Source of the DNA: Isoetes taiwanensis
Lineage: Eukaryota > Streptophyta > Lycopodiopsida > Isoetales > Isoetaceae
Assembly (NCBI GenBank): GCA_021234155.1
Contig: JAJEKV010000033.1
Span: forward strand, 7,928,635 to 7,992,634
Reading direction: 5' to 3'
DNA length: 64,000 bases
The notes beneath the pieces were generated by a model. It searched no databases. It had not been told where the DNA came from and was given only the letters and a program-made list of their open reading frames with translations. Positions 10,895 through 22,322 of the stretch are shown here, one piece after another. Position numbers and translations under genes: made by a program. Position 1 is the first letter of the stretch. Every line of letters starts with the position of its first letter.

Positions 10895-13769
10895 TTGCTC
10901 ATAGTCCTGCTCAATCTGCAATGCCCCTACTGTAGGGGATATACAGATCATGGCAAGGTGGTTGAGCTTTCAAGATACGTTGCAAGTGGATACACAAACA
11001 GGTCTTCTCACTCGCATGACCTTTGGAAAATGGCTATTTATCCCACCGTCATGGATGTGGAAGCAAATCATCTTCAGAGCTCATCTTGAAGGGGGTCTGT
11101 GGCATTTGCCCATATGGCTTACTTTGGATAATATTAAAAAAACGTGGCAGGTTGGGTCTAAGTTCCATGGCATTCCAGAAACTTATGTGAGACAATGCAT
11201 AGCAGCTTGTGAATGCAAGCTTCGGCATATAATGCCTTCAAGCAGGAAAGAGCTTTTCAATTACGAGGAAGTAGTACCTTGCCACTCTCTAGATAGCCGA
11301 GTGGAACAATTACAGTTAGAACACAGGGTAAGATTGATTCATTGATATACCAGGCAGTGGATGAATGATATGTCTTGTGTGGATTATATATGTCATCGCG
11401 GGGGAGATGCCCGCAGGTATGGGCTGCAAGGTGTAAGGCAAACAAGAAGGAGCTTTAAAAGAAGATGTGGATTTCATCTTCCTACAGTGATGCCAATCAA
11501 TCCAAGTAAGGATGATACTAGTTGTGCTCAAATTTACATCCGTGTTGAGCATGATGGACATAATCCATGGTCAGAGGAAGATGAATGGTCCCGTCCTTTC
11601 CATCCCTCCATTATGGATGAGGCAGCCAATATGCTAGTGGACACAAGAGACTTCCAAGTAGTCTGGGGTAACATGTATGAGAGAGGGAAGGAGTTACGCA
11701 CCACCTTCAAACCTATTGAGAGAGCCACGTACCACTTGAAAATGGCACATGAGGATAAATGGCGTCTTGCATACCACTTGAGAATGTACGTGCAGTTTTC
11801 TCTAGTGCATTCATGAAATCTAGGATCTTATTTTATGAAAGGTTTAGGTACACAACATTTGCTCTATATGTGCAAGAGCACTCCTTGGTCCTGATTGGGA
11901 TAGGGTGGAGAGTGGAATGGATGCCTGGATGCAATCTGGAAAGGTTATATACCACCAACCTTATGCTCCTGCTCATGATGACCCAGATATGCGGCTTTGG
12001 ATCATAGTAATCTAGGACCAATGGATGCTAGAGCAGGCTATGATGTATAGCACCAATGGGGGTTGGACCATGGATTCGACGTTTAGGACAAATATGTATG
12101 GATATCCACTTTTTGTTGCACATGTTCCTAATCGCATCGGCAATGGTGTGCCTATCTTTTTCATGATGTGCACCACGGTACCTGGTGAGCATCATGAGAG
12201 GATAGCACTGCAAGTGGCTCTACGCATGGTCCTTACCCGCATGGGCAGTGTTCGACCCAGATCAATTACAATAGACCTTGACAATGCAGAGCGAGCAGCT
12301 CTTGATGATGTTATTACGTAAGATCCACATTGCTGGCTATCTTGCGTATATATAGGATTACTCCACTTTGTTCTAATTCTGATAATGTTGTATTGCCCAT
12401 AGATTGCGTGTCATATTCTTGCGTGCTGGTTCTATTCAAAACGAGCTTGGCTCAAATACCTGCTACCAAAGGTAATTTTATATCTCAAAATTTCAAAGTA
12501 ATTGATATTTTATGCAACCTTAAACGACTATTCCATCCAGATCTCGGGATCACAAGGCAAGAAGGATATATTTTCTCGTCTTTCCACCATGATGACTTGC
12601 ACCAGCAAATGGGAATACCTCAACCAGTTAAATGATCTTATTGAGGCTTGTAGAGACAACAAAGGTGTAATAAGGTGTGGCTTCAAGTTCTCTAAATTGA
12701 ACAGGTTCTCTTCTGAAGCAATTGTTTAACTTAGCGCCTTATATAGTTACTTGCAGACTAACTGGGTGCTCAGAGGACATTGGGATGAGAAATGGCAAAT
12801 ACATGCTAGGATGTTTTTGCACTCAAATTGTGACACCACGAACCTAACAGAGGTGCAATGGCGGATTTTGAAGGTGCAGCTCTTGCAGCGAAAATTGAAC
12901 ATCCGTATGTTCACATTATTATCTACTATAATTGGATATCCAGATGGAGGATCGCCTCTTGGTGGTTCTATGCTTGAAGTGTGCAGGCAACGTCAAGAAC
13001 TTGGTTAGTAACCACATGATTTGCTATTTTTCTCCTTCATCTGATGCACTTCGTGTAAAATATAGATGCAAGCGGACGATTTGGCTATCGTGGATGCAGC
13101 AAGCGTCTAGCAGTAGCTGAACGCTTATGTAGGCTCCAAGAGGAGCATGGGGGTATCATCACCCTGACTGATCTAGAAGCTATTGTGCTCCATGTAGCAT
13201 CTGAGTCTACCCCAGGTATGCACTACCGAGTCAAGATGCATGCTGCATATTGTAGTTGTCCAAGATTTGTCTCCAGATGCAAGCACTTAGTGGCATCAGA
13301 GGACTTTCTTGCCATGCACTATCCTAACATCTATAGGGAGTTGTACCGTATGGCAGACCTAGGTGAGCATACTGGGATGGGCCATGGGATGGAACCCACA
13401 AGGGAGACAGGAAGGACTCTACGGGAAGTCGCCCTCGCTTTAGTAGTAAAGAAACAAGAGACACTTGACGAGTGGTGCAAGATGACCACAGAGCAGCTTG
13501 CAAGGGTGCATGTGGCAAGGGAAGAGGAGCTCGAACAAATTATCCAAGACGTCAGATAAGACCTCAGGGTACTAGGTTCTAGGAACAGTAGGCCATCACC
13601 TGTGAAGTTCAGAGAATCATATGCACAATCACAGGCTGCTGCACGAACTCCTCTTTACGCTCCTAAAAGGCCAAGCCCTTTGCGGGAACAACCACCTCTA
13701 CAAACTGGGAGTAGACCAAGGGGTGGTACTAGTGTGCAAGCCCAGTTTCCTTGTCATGAGGAATTATGA
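10895..13769 (+). pseudogene. Mutator-like (MULE) transposase with SWIM zinc finger, intron-containing
   Basis: The DDE core is visible: first Asp in MDSTFRTNMYGYPLF, second in ITIDLDNAERAALDD, then the C..H block IACHILACWFYSKRAW, then TTNLTEVQWRILK. A SWIM finger follows (YCSCPRFVSRCKH, CxC..CxH). Splicing is needed: exons end at 12,317, 12,471, 12,664 and 13,003 and resume at 12,403, 12,541, 12,757 and 13,066 with GT-AG introns and consistent phase. The N-terminal part (10,950-11,816) is open in two frames with breaks. TAA at 13,557-13,559 is followed in frame by some 70 open codons (Pro/Arg-rich) to a TGA at 13,767-13,769, so the original protein was probably longer. The transposase would cut and paste DNA with matching TIRs; I could not find those TIRs. 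Confidence 0.85.
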
Positions 13770-13910
13770 TGAGAGTTTGACTCACAATGTCACTCTAGTA
13801 CATGATATCAGACATATGTTCATTGTTTTAGTAACCAATGTTAAATGCATGTTGTGCAATATTGTTGTGAATGGATGAAGAAGGTTTTCACAAGGAAAGA
13901 AGAAAGTTTT

Positions 13911-15282
13911 TGTTACAGGTGCTCCCAAGGGCATAGCCGGAATCGGGCCCTTGACGGACGTCCAGCACGGGAGTACTGTTGGTCGCGATTGTCAGGAAGT
14001 TGTGATTCAATGGCCCGTGTTGACTGTAATCAGTCTACGGTGACGGAATGCGGAATAAATGGTATTAATGGCTAGCGGCGGGTAATGGTTCGCTAGGGGG
14101 CACTAATATTGTTAAATATTAGTGCGAAAGGGCTTGCAGGGTTTGTCGAGGCAGTAGGCCTATATGGTTGCATGATTAACATTAAAATATTAATGTTAAT
14201 GTAAGTTGTATAGGTCTAGGGGCTAATGTTATAAGTTAAAATGTTAGCTATGGTTTAATATGCAATATTAAAGGTACACGTGGCGTCAACCGATTGGGTG
14301 GGTCTCTTAAAATAACAGAGAGACGAAATCGTGGATGAGGAATCCGGCCTGCCAGATCAATTAGATGACTCTAGTGCATGGAATTGGATCGAACAAGGGC
14401 CCCGATCTGGCGGATTCATGCATGCGGCCGATTGTGAACTTCGGAGATGAGATCTATAAAGCCAAGAGATGGATTTCGGGCAGAACAGTTGAACCGGGTT
14501 TGGAGACTGGAAATCGATTCTGCCTTAACCAACTGCTGTAGAATCCATAGGTTAGACTCTGAGGTCGGATTTGGATTCCGACTTTGATAGCAGGGCTTTG
14601 AGGGAAGTCTGCTACTGCCAATAGTCGAATTAGGCCAGATCTATATGGTCGGGTTGCAGCCAAGAGCTGGGAACTGATCACAGGAGCAGTTTGATTCTGC
14701 CTAAGATCGATCTGAGTGAGCACTTGGTAGGTGTTTATCTCAGAAGGATTCTCTGAGAGAATCCGGGCTGATGTGAAGGCTTTACAGTAGGCCGAATAGA
14801 TTACCAAGGGGATTCTCTGAAAGAATCCGGGTTGTTCTGGGATTCAAGAACTGGGCCTAGAACTCGGAATTAGATTCCGCAATTGCGGTGTGGCCCCAAG
14901 GCATTGGGAACTGCCAGGAACCAACCTAGGCTTAGGCTTTGAGGTCGGAATCACAGTCTGGGACTGTGGTTAGAGTCTAGGGCATTGGGAACTGCCAGGG
15001 ACAGATTGGGCTTGATAGCCGTTGGACAATCTTCCAGGGAGGATTCTCTGGAAGAATCCGAGCTGCTGTGAGAGCAGCAAACAAAAGGTCAGGTGGGGGA
15101 TCAGGGATCCACGATGTGGGCGGTACTGACCGGCGTGACAACGTGGGCTTGTGGGAGCAATCTCGTAGCAACAAACCGATAAGACTAGCGCGGGGGATCT
15201 GGGATCCAAGGTGTGGGTGGTAGCTAGTCGGCCAACACACAGGCGGGGATTATTTCTAAGGAAAAATTTTTGCCGTGTAACA
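13911..15282 (+). repeat. 5' LTR (1,372 bp)
   Basis: Starts TGTTACAGG and ends GTGTAACA. The same sequence recurs at 19,109-20,490 with small differences, several of them C/T or G/A at CG sites and a few short indels. No gene is seen in it; apparent reading frames recur identically in both LTRs and reflect repeat sequence. Confidence 0.95.
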
Positions 15283-15304
15283 ATTGGTATCGTAGCTGTG
15301 GTCT
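15283..15304 (+). other. Primer-binding site (initiator tRNA-Met type)
   Basis: Immediately after the 5' LTR the sequence ATTGGTATCGTAGCTGTGG resembles the common plant retrotransposon PBS TGGTATCAGAGC, complementary to the 3' end of initiator tRNA-Met, with a few mismatches. Confidence 0.75.
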
Positions 15305-15505
15305 TTGTGGTCGTGAATCTAGTTTTAGGGAAAACCTAGATTAATAAGCGGAAATGGACGAAAAGGTTCAGTCTTCCGCACCACTTGGGAAGTGGAGAAG
15401 CGTGAACTGAGAGCGTTCGATTCGGTGAGCCGGCTAAAACCTAGCATGTCTTCAAGGGAAGATGGCGTCCATTGAACACGAAGTCAATAAGTTAGTTACT
15501 AAGCA

Positions 15506-15983
15506 ATGTGGATTAATTCTTTGAAGTCTTTGGAAGAAGATACCAAGGGTATTTCTTCGCAAGTTCCTTCAGAGGGAAATTTTGACTGCTTGAATGAACT
15601 TCTGGCTTATCGTCAGTTGCATAGTTTGCAACGAACTGGGGAATTGAGAACCTATGAGCAAGAGCTTCGGAAGCTGCTTGCAATTGTTCAAATTTCTCCG
15701 GATGACGAAAGTCGTTTTTTTATTTTATCACGGGGCATAAATGATCTTTGCACTTAAAATGAAGCTTAAAAGGCTGCATCCGAAGGATTTGGATACAGCA
15801 GTATTTTATGCTTGCATATGCAGTCAACCAAGCAGAAGGTCTAGTGTAAAAGACGAAGAACAACCGGGTTGTTCGAGTAGTTCTCAACCAAGACAGGATG
15901 GTATTAACGGGGTTAATATGGATAAACCTTGTCTGGGTTGTGGGAAAAGAGGACATGATGTATGGATTTGTCCTAATATTTAA
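15506..15983 (+). pseudogene. Gag remnant with CCHC zinc knuckle
   Basis: Two overlapping frames. The first (15,506-15,757) is gag-like and short compared with a normal Ty3 gag (about 300 residues or more). The second ends in the zinc knuckle CLGCGKRGHDVWIC (CxxCxxxxGHxxxxC), which binds the genomic RNA. A stop at about 15,757 and loss of the N-terminal region make it non-functional. Confidence 0.75.
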
Positions 15984-16763
15984 TCAAGATTCCTTAAGGG
16001 CTTGATGGGGAACTATAGTAATGTTCTCGAAAAGCTAATAGCAAAATTTGATTTTTTTTTTTTAGATAAATTTCTTTTATTACTTGTAGGCACAAGTAAT
16101 GGACAGTTGGAAAACTGTTGGATGTAAATATCAAGATTAGTTCAAGGAACTATACTAAGGTATGTTTTTATACATATTTCAATTTTTAGGTTATAATGCA
16201 ATAGATGCAATTATAATTTGACTAAGTATGTTGTAGTAATGTATAAAACTTACAAGATGGCAAAGATATTAGAATATCTTAACATCTTAAAATTAATCCT
16301 AGTACGCACCTACTTAAGGTCGTATGAAAAAGGATTAGAGTCATAGGAATTTTGGCTAAGCGACGGGGTCGACTTAGTGGACTAAATTCTTATGAGGAAT
16401 TAGATAATGCTATCTAATGGGAAAGTTGCATGTTCAACTTTTCGAAGTAAATCTACGGCATACTCCCGCTGACTAGAAATTAGTCGAGATCAAGGGGTAA
16501 AACCAACTCATGGGTTAAGTCATGCAAGTGCCTCGGGCAATTTAGAGCACTTGGGTTATATATTCTTAGGACTTTTATAAGTCCGTGTTTGGGAAACAAT
16601 GCAATTGGAAATTGCATATAAGAATATAGTTCTTTCTTAATGGCTACCATGCCAGATAATGACATGGTTGCGTCTTGTAATTCTATGGATATATATATAA
16701 AAGTTGAACTAGGTTCAACGGTAAATCAAGAATTACACAATCTTTTGGAAAAGATGTAAAGAC

Positions 16764-17190
16764 TTGTTCCCACAAGACGTTGAGCATAAAATTACGCTTG
16801 AACCAGGGGTCAAGCTAATGGTGCGTGCTCTATATCGTCTTAGTCCTCTAAAACTTGAAGAGGTTAAAATTCAAGCGAGAGAATTGTTAAGCAAAGGTTT
16901 TGTACGACCAAGTAAAATACCTTTTGCGAGTCTTGTTTTGCTTATTAAGAAAACGGACGATACTATGCAGATGTGCATAGATTACTCGGGTTGATGATAT
17001 TTTGGATTTTTCTTGGGGGTACTAAATGGTTTACCAAAATCGACCTCCATAATAAATATCACCAGATCCCGTTAAGGTACAAGTAGTAGAGCAATGGATC
17101 CCGCTGGAAAACGTGACAAAGTTACGCAGTTTTCTGGGATGAGCAATGTACTACTGTAAATTTGTACCTAGATTCTCTAAAAATTGTTGC
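16764..17190 (+). pseudogene. Reverse transcriptase remnant lacking the catalytic block
   Basis: The fingers are recognisable (VRALYRLSPLKLEEVKIQAR, then MQMCIDYSG). Two deletions follow. One joins the IDYSG strand directly to a VDDILDFSW remnant. The other joins the KIDLHNKYHQIP stretch to the VVEQW..LRSFLG region, removing roughly 100 or more residues that should include the YVDD active site. Stops interrupt the rest. Confidence 0.8.
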
Positions 17191-17269
17191 TCCTCTCACC
17201 GATCTTTGGGAAAAGATCACGATTTTGTGTGGGGGAGAGAGCAGCAAGAGGCATTTCGGCGCGTTAAGG

Positions 17270-17760
17270 ATTTGCTAGTGAGCAGTCCTGTGCTAGAAGT
17301 GCTGAAATTGAATTAGACATTTGAGGTCTATACTGACGCTTGTGGCCAAGCGTTAGGGGCAGTACTAATGCAGCAGGGTTACTTAGTGGCTTATAAAAGT
17401 CGAAAACTAAGTCTTGCGGAAAGAAATTATGCAACTTATGAGCAAGAGTTGTTAGCATTGTACATGCGTTAAGGACGAGGAGGCACTACTTACGTAGTGG
17501 GACGAGCCAAGAGCCGCGCAAGTTTATCGTCGATAGTGACCATAAACCTGGGATTCTTGCAAAATCGAGCCGAAATTAGCCCGAGACAGGCTAGGTGGCT
17601 AGAATTCCTCCACGAGTTCTATTTTTCCATTGAGTATATGCCGGGCAAAAATAATCCAGTTGCCGATACATTATCAAGGGTTAAGCATATAGATACCTTG
17701 ATGACTTTGGCAAGTGACCTTATACAAGAGATTGAGGATGCATATCCTGAGGATCGGTAA
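17270..17760 (+). pseudogene. RNase H remnant (chromovirus)
   Basis: Contains FEVYTDACGQALGAVLMQQG, SRKLSLAERNYATYEQELLA and, in a second frame, RWLEFLHEFYFSIEYMPGKN followed by NPVADTLSRV. These are standard Ty3 RNase H landmarks. A stop after the ELLALYMR stretch and a frame shift break it. Confidence 0.85.
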
Positions 17761-18138
17761 GATCCGGCAATGGTCAAGCTCGGGGAGCTGTGGACTGAGC
17801 AAGAGGGGTTGCATTCTACAAGGGAAGGATCTATGTTCCTTCGAGTGGGGACCTTAGGAAATCGATTCTACGTGAGCACCATGATACTCCACAGCTGGGC
17901 ATGGAGGTAAATGGAAGACGTATGAGTTGGGAAAAAGGTTCTACGACTCGCCAGAATTGTAAGAACAAGTCAAGGACTTGGTAAGTCACTGCTTGGGGTG
18001 TCAAGCGGTGAAGGCGGATCATGGAAAAACTTTGGGATGGTTACAACCTCTCTCTATACCAAATGAACGCTGGGAAAGCGTGAGTATGGGCTTTACAAGT
18101 CGTACTACCTAGAACTGCTAGGTAACATACTCAGATTT

Positions 18139-18801
18139 TTGGTAATAGTGGATCAGTTAACCAAGTATGCTAAGTTTATAGCATTAAAAAGGGAGGCTAT
18201 GGGGCATGACGTAGCAGTGCATATTCCCTTGTCCATTATAAGTGATCGAGACACTAAGTTCACGGGTCACTTCTGGAGGGATCTCATGAAAAGATTGAGG
18301 ATCCGATTATACATGAATAGTGGAAATCATCCACGAACGGGTGGGCAAACTGAGTGTATAAACATGATCCTGGAAGACATGTTGCGAAGTTTTATCCACG
18401 AGAAGCAGTCTAGATGGGACAAGTATTTACCCTACCTAGAGTTCGCTTATAATAATAGCCATCACAAGGGGATTCGGATGACTTCCTTTGTGGCTATGAT
18501 GGGCCGAAACCCAAGGGCTTATTCTGGTATGTCTAAGTACCTTAGAACCAAAGTTGCAGTACACGTACTGCATGATATGATGCAATCCTGCGGCAATGCA
18601 AGCAAGCATTGCGAAAAGCTCAATATAGGGCACGAGCGTCTGCTAATCATCATAGACGAGATGTCTCTTATGCGAAAGCTGATCACGTTACTTACGGATC
18701 GTTTATCTTTCGGCATTAAGCATCGGGTGCCTAAACTTACTCCGCGGTATGCTGGATCTTTTAGGGTGCAAAAAGGATCGGGTAAACAGCGTACGAGTTG
18801 A
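18139..18801 (+). pseudogene. Integrase catalytic core (chromovirus)
   Basis: A 220-residue open segment with VIVDQLTKYAKFIAL, the second catalytic Asp in SIISDRDTKFTGHFW, and the Glu near TECINMILEDMLRSF. The following part (HRVPKLTPRYAGSFRV) corresponds to the integrase C-terminal domain. The zinc-binding domain just upstream (18,000-18,130) is in another frame, and the segment between the first catalytic region and the DRD block is shorter than usual. Confidence 0.85.
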
Positions 18802-18876
18802 ACTTATGCAGGAAGTAGGGATCCATCCTGTGTTCACGTAAGTCAGCTAAAGAGGGCTATACTGGATACCGCTAAC

Positions 18877-19080
18877 ATGGTTAGTCCGCAAAGTATACCG
18901 ATCGTCTTAAACTCCTCTGTAACGCCAGAACGTCTTTTAGATAAAAGAGTTCGGCAGCTGCACAATAGGGATGTGTTAAAACATCGGGTTCAGTGGCAGG
19001 ACCAGTCTCCTGAGGATGCCACCAGGGAGACGAAGGAATTTGTGCAGCAGTTCCCCTCATCTAAGGGATCAACCTTGAGG
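18877..19080 (+). pseudogene. Chromodomain of the integrase
   Basis: The stretch PERLLDKRVRQLHNRDVLKH followed by RVQWQDQSPEDATRET is the chromovirus-type chromodomain with the conserved hydrophobic, V-x-W strand and downstream helix start. It confirms this second element is a chromovirus too, but of a family different from the first copy, since the LTRs are unrelated. Confidence 0.8.
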
Positions 19081-19089
19081 GCAAGGTCC

Positions 19090-19108
19090 AAAAGGGGGGG
19101 GGGAGGAA
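19090..19108 (+). other. Polypurine tract
   Basis: An uninterrupted A/G run (four A then eleven or so G, ending GGAGGAA) directly precedes the 3' LTR TGTTACAGG. Confidence 0.9.
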
Positions 19109-20490
19109 TGTTACAGGTGCTCCCAAGGGCATAGCCGGAATCGGGCCCTTGACGGACGTCCATGAGCACGGGAGTACTGTTGGTCGCGATTGCCAGGCAG
19201 TTGTGATTCAATGGGCCGTGTTGACTGTAATCAGTCTACGGTGACGGAATGCGGAATAAATGGTTAATGGCTAGCGGCGGGTAATGGTTCGCTAGGGGGC
19301 ACTAATATTGTTAAATATTAGTGCGAAAGGGCTTGCAGGGTTTGTCGAGGCAGTAGGCCTATATGGTTGCATGATTAACATTAAAATATTAATGTTAATG
19401 TAAGTTGTATAGGTCTAGGGGCTAATGTTATAAGTTAAAATGTTAGCTATGGTTTAATATGCAATATTAAAGGTACACGTGGCGTCAACCGATTGGGTGG
19501 GTCTCTTAAAACTGTTATAACAGAGAGACGAAATCGTGGATGAGGAATCCGGCCTGCCAGATCAATTAGATGACTCTAGTGCATGGAATTGGATCGAACA
19601 AGGGCCTGATCTGGCCGGATTCATGCATGCGAAACTGATTGTGAACTCAGAGATGAGATCTATAAAGCCAAGAGATGGATTTCGGGCAGAACAGTTGAAC
19701 CGGGTTTGGAGACTGGAAATCGATTCTGCCTTAACCAACTGCTGTAGAATCCATAGGTTAGACTCTGAGGTCGGATTTGGATTCTGACTTTGATAGCAGG
19801 GCTTTGAGGGCAGTCTGCTACTGCCAATAGTCGAATTAGGCCAGATCTATATGGTCGGGTTGCAGCCAAGAGCTGGGAACTGATCACAGGAGCAGTTTGA
19901 TTCTGCCTAAGATCGATCTGAGTGAGCACTTGGTAGGTGTTTATCTCAGAAGGATTCTCTGAGAGAATCCGGGCTGATGTGAAGGCTTTACAGTAGGCCG
20001 AATAGATTACCAAGGGGATTCTCTGAAAGAATCCGGGTTGTTCTGGGATTCAAGAACTGGGCCTAGAACTCGGAATTAGATTCCGCGATTGCGGTGTGGC
20101 CCCAAGGCATTGGGAACTGCCAGGAACCAACCTAGGCTTAGGCTTTGAGGTCGGAATCACAGTCTGGGACTGTGGTTAGAGTCTAGGGCATTGGGAACTG
20201 CCAGGGACAGATTGGGCTTGATAGCCATTGGACAATCTTCCAGGGAGGATTCTCTGGAAGAATCCGAGCTGCTGTGAGAGCAGCAAACAAAAGGTCAGGT
20301 GGGGGATCAGGGATCCACGGTGTGGGCGGTACTGACCGGCGTGACAACGTGGGCTTGTGGGAGCAATCTCGTAGCAACAAGCCGATAAGACTAGCGCGGG
20401 GGATCCGGGATCCAAGGTGTGGGTGGTAGCTAGTCGGCGTCAACACGCGGGCAGGGATTATTTCTAAGGAAAAATTTTTGCCGTGTAACA
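19109..20490 (+). repeat. 3' LTR (1,382 bp)
   Basis: Same sequence as the 5' LTR, with matching TG/CA ends, bordered on the right by the GTTTT target duplication at 20,491-20,495. Differences from the 5' LTR include an extra short CTGTTAT-containing segment near 19,510 and CG-associated substitutions. Confidence 0.95.
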
Positions 20491-20515
20491 GTTTTGTGTT
20501 TCTATGATATCCAAC

Positions 20516-22322
20516 TCACAAGGTTTCACAAGGTTCCCACTCATATCCTATGGCAATCTCACGTGCAATCCGCCAAAACCAACGTTGTGGTCTAAAAGCA
20601 GCCTCCAACCTCAACCAAGTGGGTGCTCGTGCCTCCCGGCCCCTCTCAGAAGCCCATGCACGTAGGGGTACAAAGATCTGACTCATATAAAATGCTCCTC
20701 GATGTGCCTGTGGTACGATCCCATGTCCAGCAGCTCTATCAAATACCCACCCATCTGGTGATAATTGTGCCCAATCCCGTGCTGATGGGGGGTACGGTGT
20801 CACTACTCCTGCTATCTCCATATGTTGAGCATCTTCCTGTACCTGCTCAAAATCACCTCTACCTCTGCCTCTAGCTCTACCTCGACTCCTGCCTCTGCCC
20901 CTCCCCCTCCTTCTCCCTTTCCCTCTCCCTCTCCCTCTCCCTCTCCTCCTCCTTCTCCCACTCCCTCTGCCTCTCCCTCTCCTGCCCCTTCCTCTGGGCT
21001 CATCTGGATCCTCTGGCACACTAGACAATGGCGAGGCCTCATCTGCTACAGCAATCCTATCTTGTACCTCATAAAATCGAGTCTGAAGTGCCTCAAGTGA
21101 GTGTGCTCTACTCGTCAAATGTCCCATGCCATGTCTAGGTGCAAGTGCATCAAGTGAATCTTCTAATCCGTTGGAAAACCTAAGTGTCGGTGTAACTGAA
21201 CTAGGCACCACTGGGCGTGAAAGATATGGCATAAAATTAGACAAGGGTGGATGATGGCTCATCATAGTAGATGAAACGTCACTAAATGACAAAGTAGTAT
21301 GTGGTACAGAGCCAACCACTGTGGGAAGAAGTGGAAATGAAGGAAAAGTTGCTGATACGCATGGTAAAATAGAAAGTGGTAGGATGGGAGGTAGGAGGCA
21401 GTGGGATTGTGGAAGTGGAGGTGAGAGGCAATGGAAACGTGGAAAGGGGGGCTGACATCAGTACGGACGTAGGAGTAGTGTGATGGGATATGGGAGCACT
21501 GCTATGGAAAGGCACCCTCCAATGTAAAGATCCACATCAACAGATGTACACGGAAGGAATGAAGTACTACGACTTAGAGATGTGCCAACAAATGTATGTG
21601 AGGGGGCCGTATAATCTCTCCCATCCTCCATAGTATATGAAGTGGAGGGACAAGCAAGTCCTAGTTGTAATGCAAAATCTATCGTAGCTCCTGCCTCCTG
21701 TATGCCCTGCATTTCTAGAAAATGATGTTCAGGACCCAGACAACCCTGCAGTCTACTATACCATCAACTACAAAATTCTCAGCTACCTCGATATCCTCAC
21801 CCTTCTTAATCATGTCGTCTGCTGTGTCTGGATGCAATGAGTCTACTAGACCATCATGAGCCACCTCAAGATCCTCATCCTCCTCAACATGCTCTTGCCC
21901 AAGTCTCTTTATGAGCCTAGCCTCTGTCTCTCGTCTACGCGTCTTTGCCCCAGCTGCATGCACATCCAATAGCCTTTGTACTTGCTGATCCATCCACTGG
22001 TCCCTTCCCTGCGGAGCAACCCGTGCTAGATCTAGTGGTGGCAGTGTTTGCTCCATCTTACTCCACTCTATAGTCATCCGTGTGCGTGCTCTAGCCCTAT
22101 ACTTCCTCTCTTGCTGGCTAAGTAATCTGCCTTGCTACACCGCTCTTGTCCACACCGAGGGATAGCTGCCCCCTGCATCGTCATTCCCAAATACCCCTCC
22201 CCACCATGGTCATGGGTATGAGTGCACCCATCATATATGCAAAACCACATGTCCTGAGATGTGGCAAACTGCCCATGAATAGTCATCGTTAGACAACGTA
22301 TCTTCCATAACCCGTTATGCAC
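20516..22322 (-). pseudogene. Arg/Gly-rich gene convergent with the MULE transposase
   Basis: Minus-strand coding sequence broken into open segments at 22,074-22,322, 21,715-22,077, 21,458-21,712 and 20,516-21,319. The first has spaced Cys/His (CIYDGCTHTHDHG, then CGQERCSKADYL). The second is charged (QTLPPLDLARVAPQGRDQW). The last contains about 50 residues of Arg-Gly repeats, which could bind RNA or DNA, followed by a conserved-looking C-terminus rich in Trp. I know no named family. Its 3' end lies tail to tail with the transposase gene, separated only by the inserted retrotransposon. That layout recalls MuDR, where mudrA and mudrB are convergent; equivalence to mudrB is inference only. Confidence 0.5.
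20880..21000 (-). repeat. Low-complexity pyrimidine tract encoding the RG repeats
   Basis: On the plus strand an almost pure C/T stretch built from CCCTCT-like units. Read on the minus strand it encodes the Arg/Gly-rich segment of the gene above. Confidence 0.85.

Larger units (their letters stand above)
13911..20490 (+). mobile_element. Defective Ty3/Gypsy chromovirus inserted between convergent genes
   Basis: A complete LTR-to-LTR insertion of 6.58 kb. LTRs begin TGTTACAGGTG and end CGTGTAACA. The 5-bp target duplication GTTTT flanks it at 13,906-13,910 and 20,491-20,495. Internal parts are a primer-binding site, a gag remnant with zinc knuckle, broken RT, RNase H, integrase, chromodomain and polypurine tract. 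The two LTRs differ by only a few dozen bases by eye over 1.37 kb, so the insertion is fairly recent, yet the pol region is broken and lacks the RT active-site block. It was therefore probably mobilised in trans. Confidence 0.95.

Noticed and set aside
14454-15240. Reading frames of 79-117 codons on the minus strand, recurring at 19,660-20,446
   Set aside because: They recur because they lie in the two LTRs; no protein family is recognised and LTRs do not usually encode such products.
20822-21100. Pro/Ser-rich plus-strand frame
   Set aside because: Complement of the RG-repeat tract, an artefact of C/T-only sequence.
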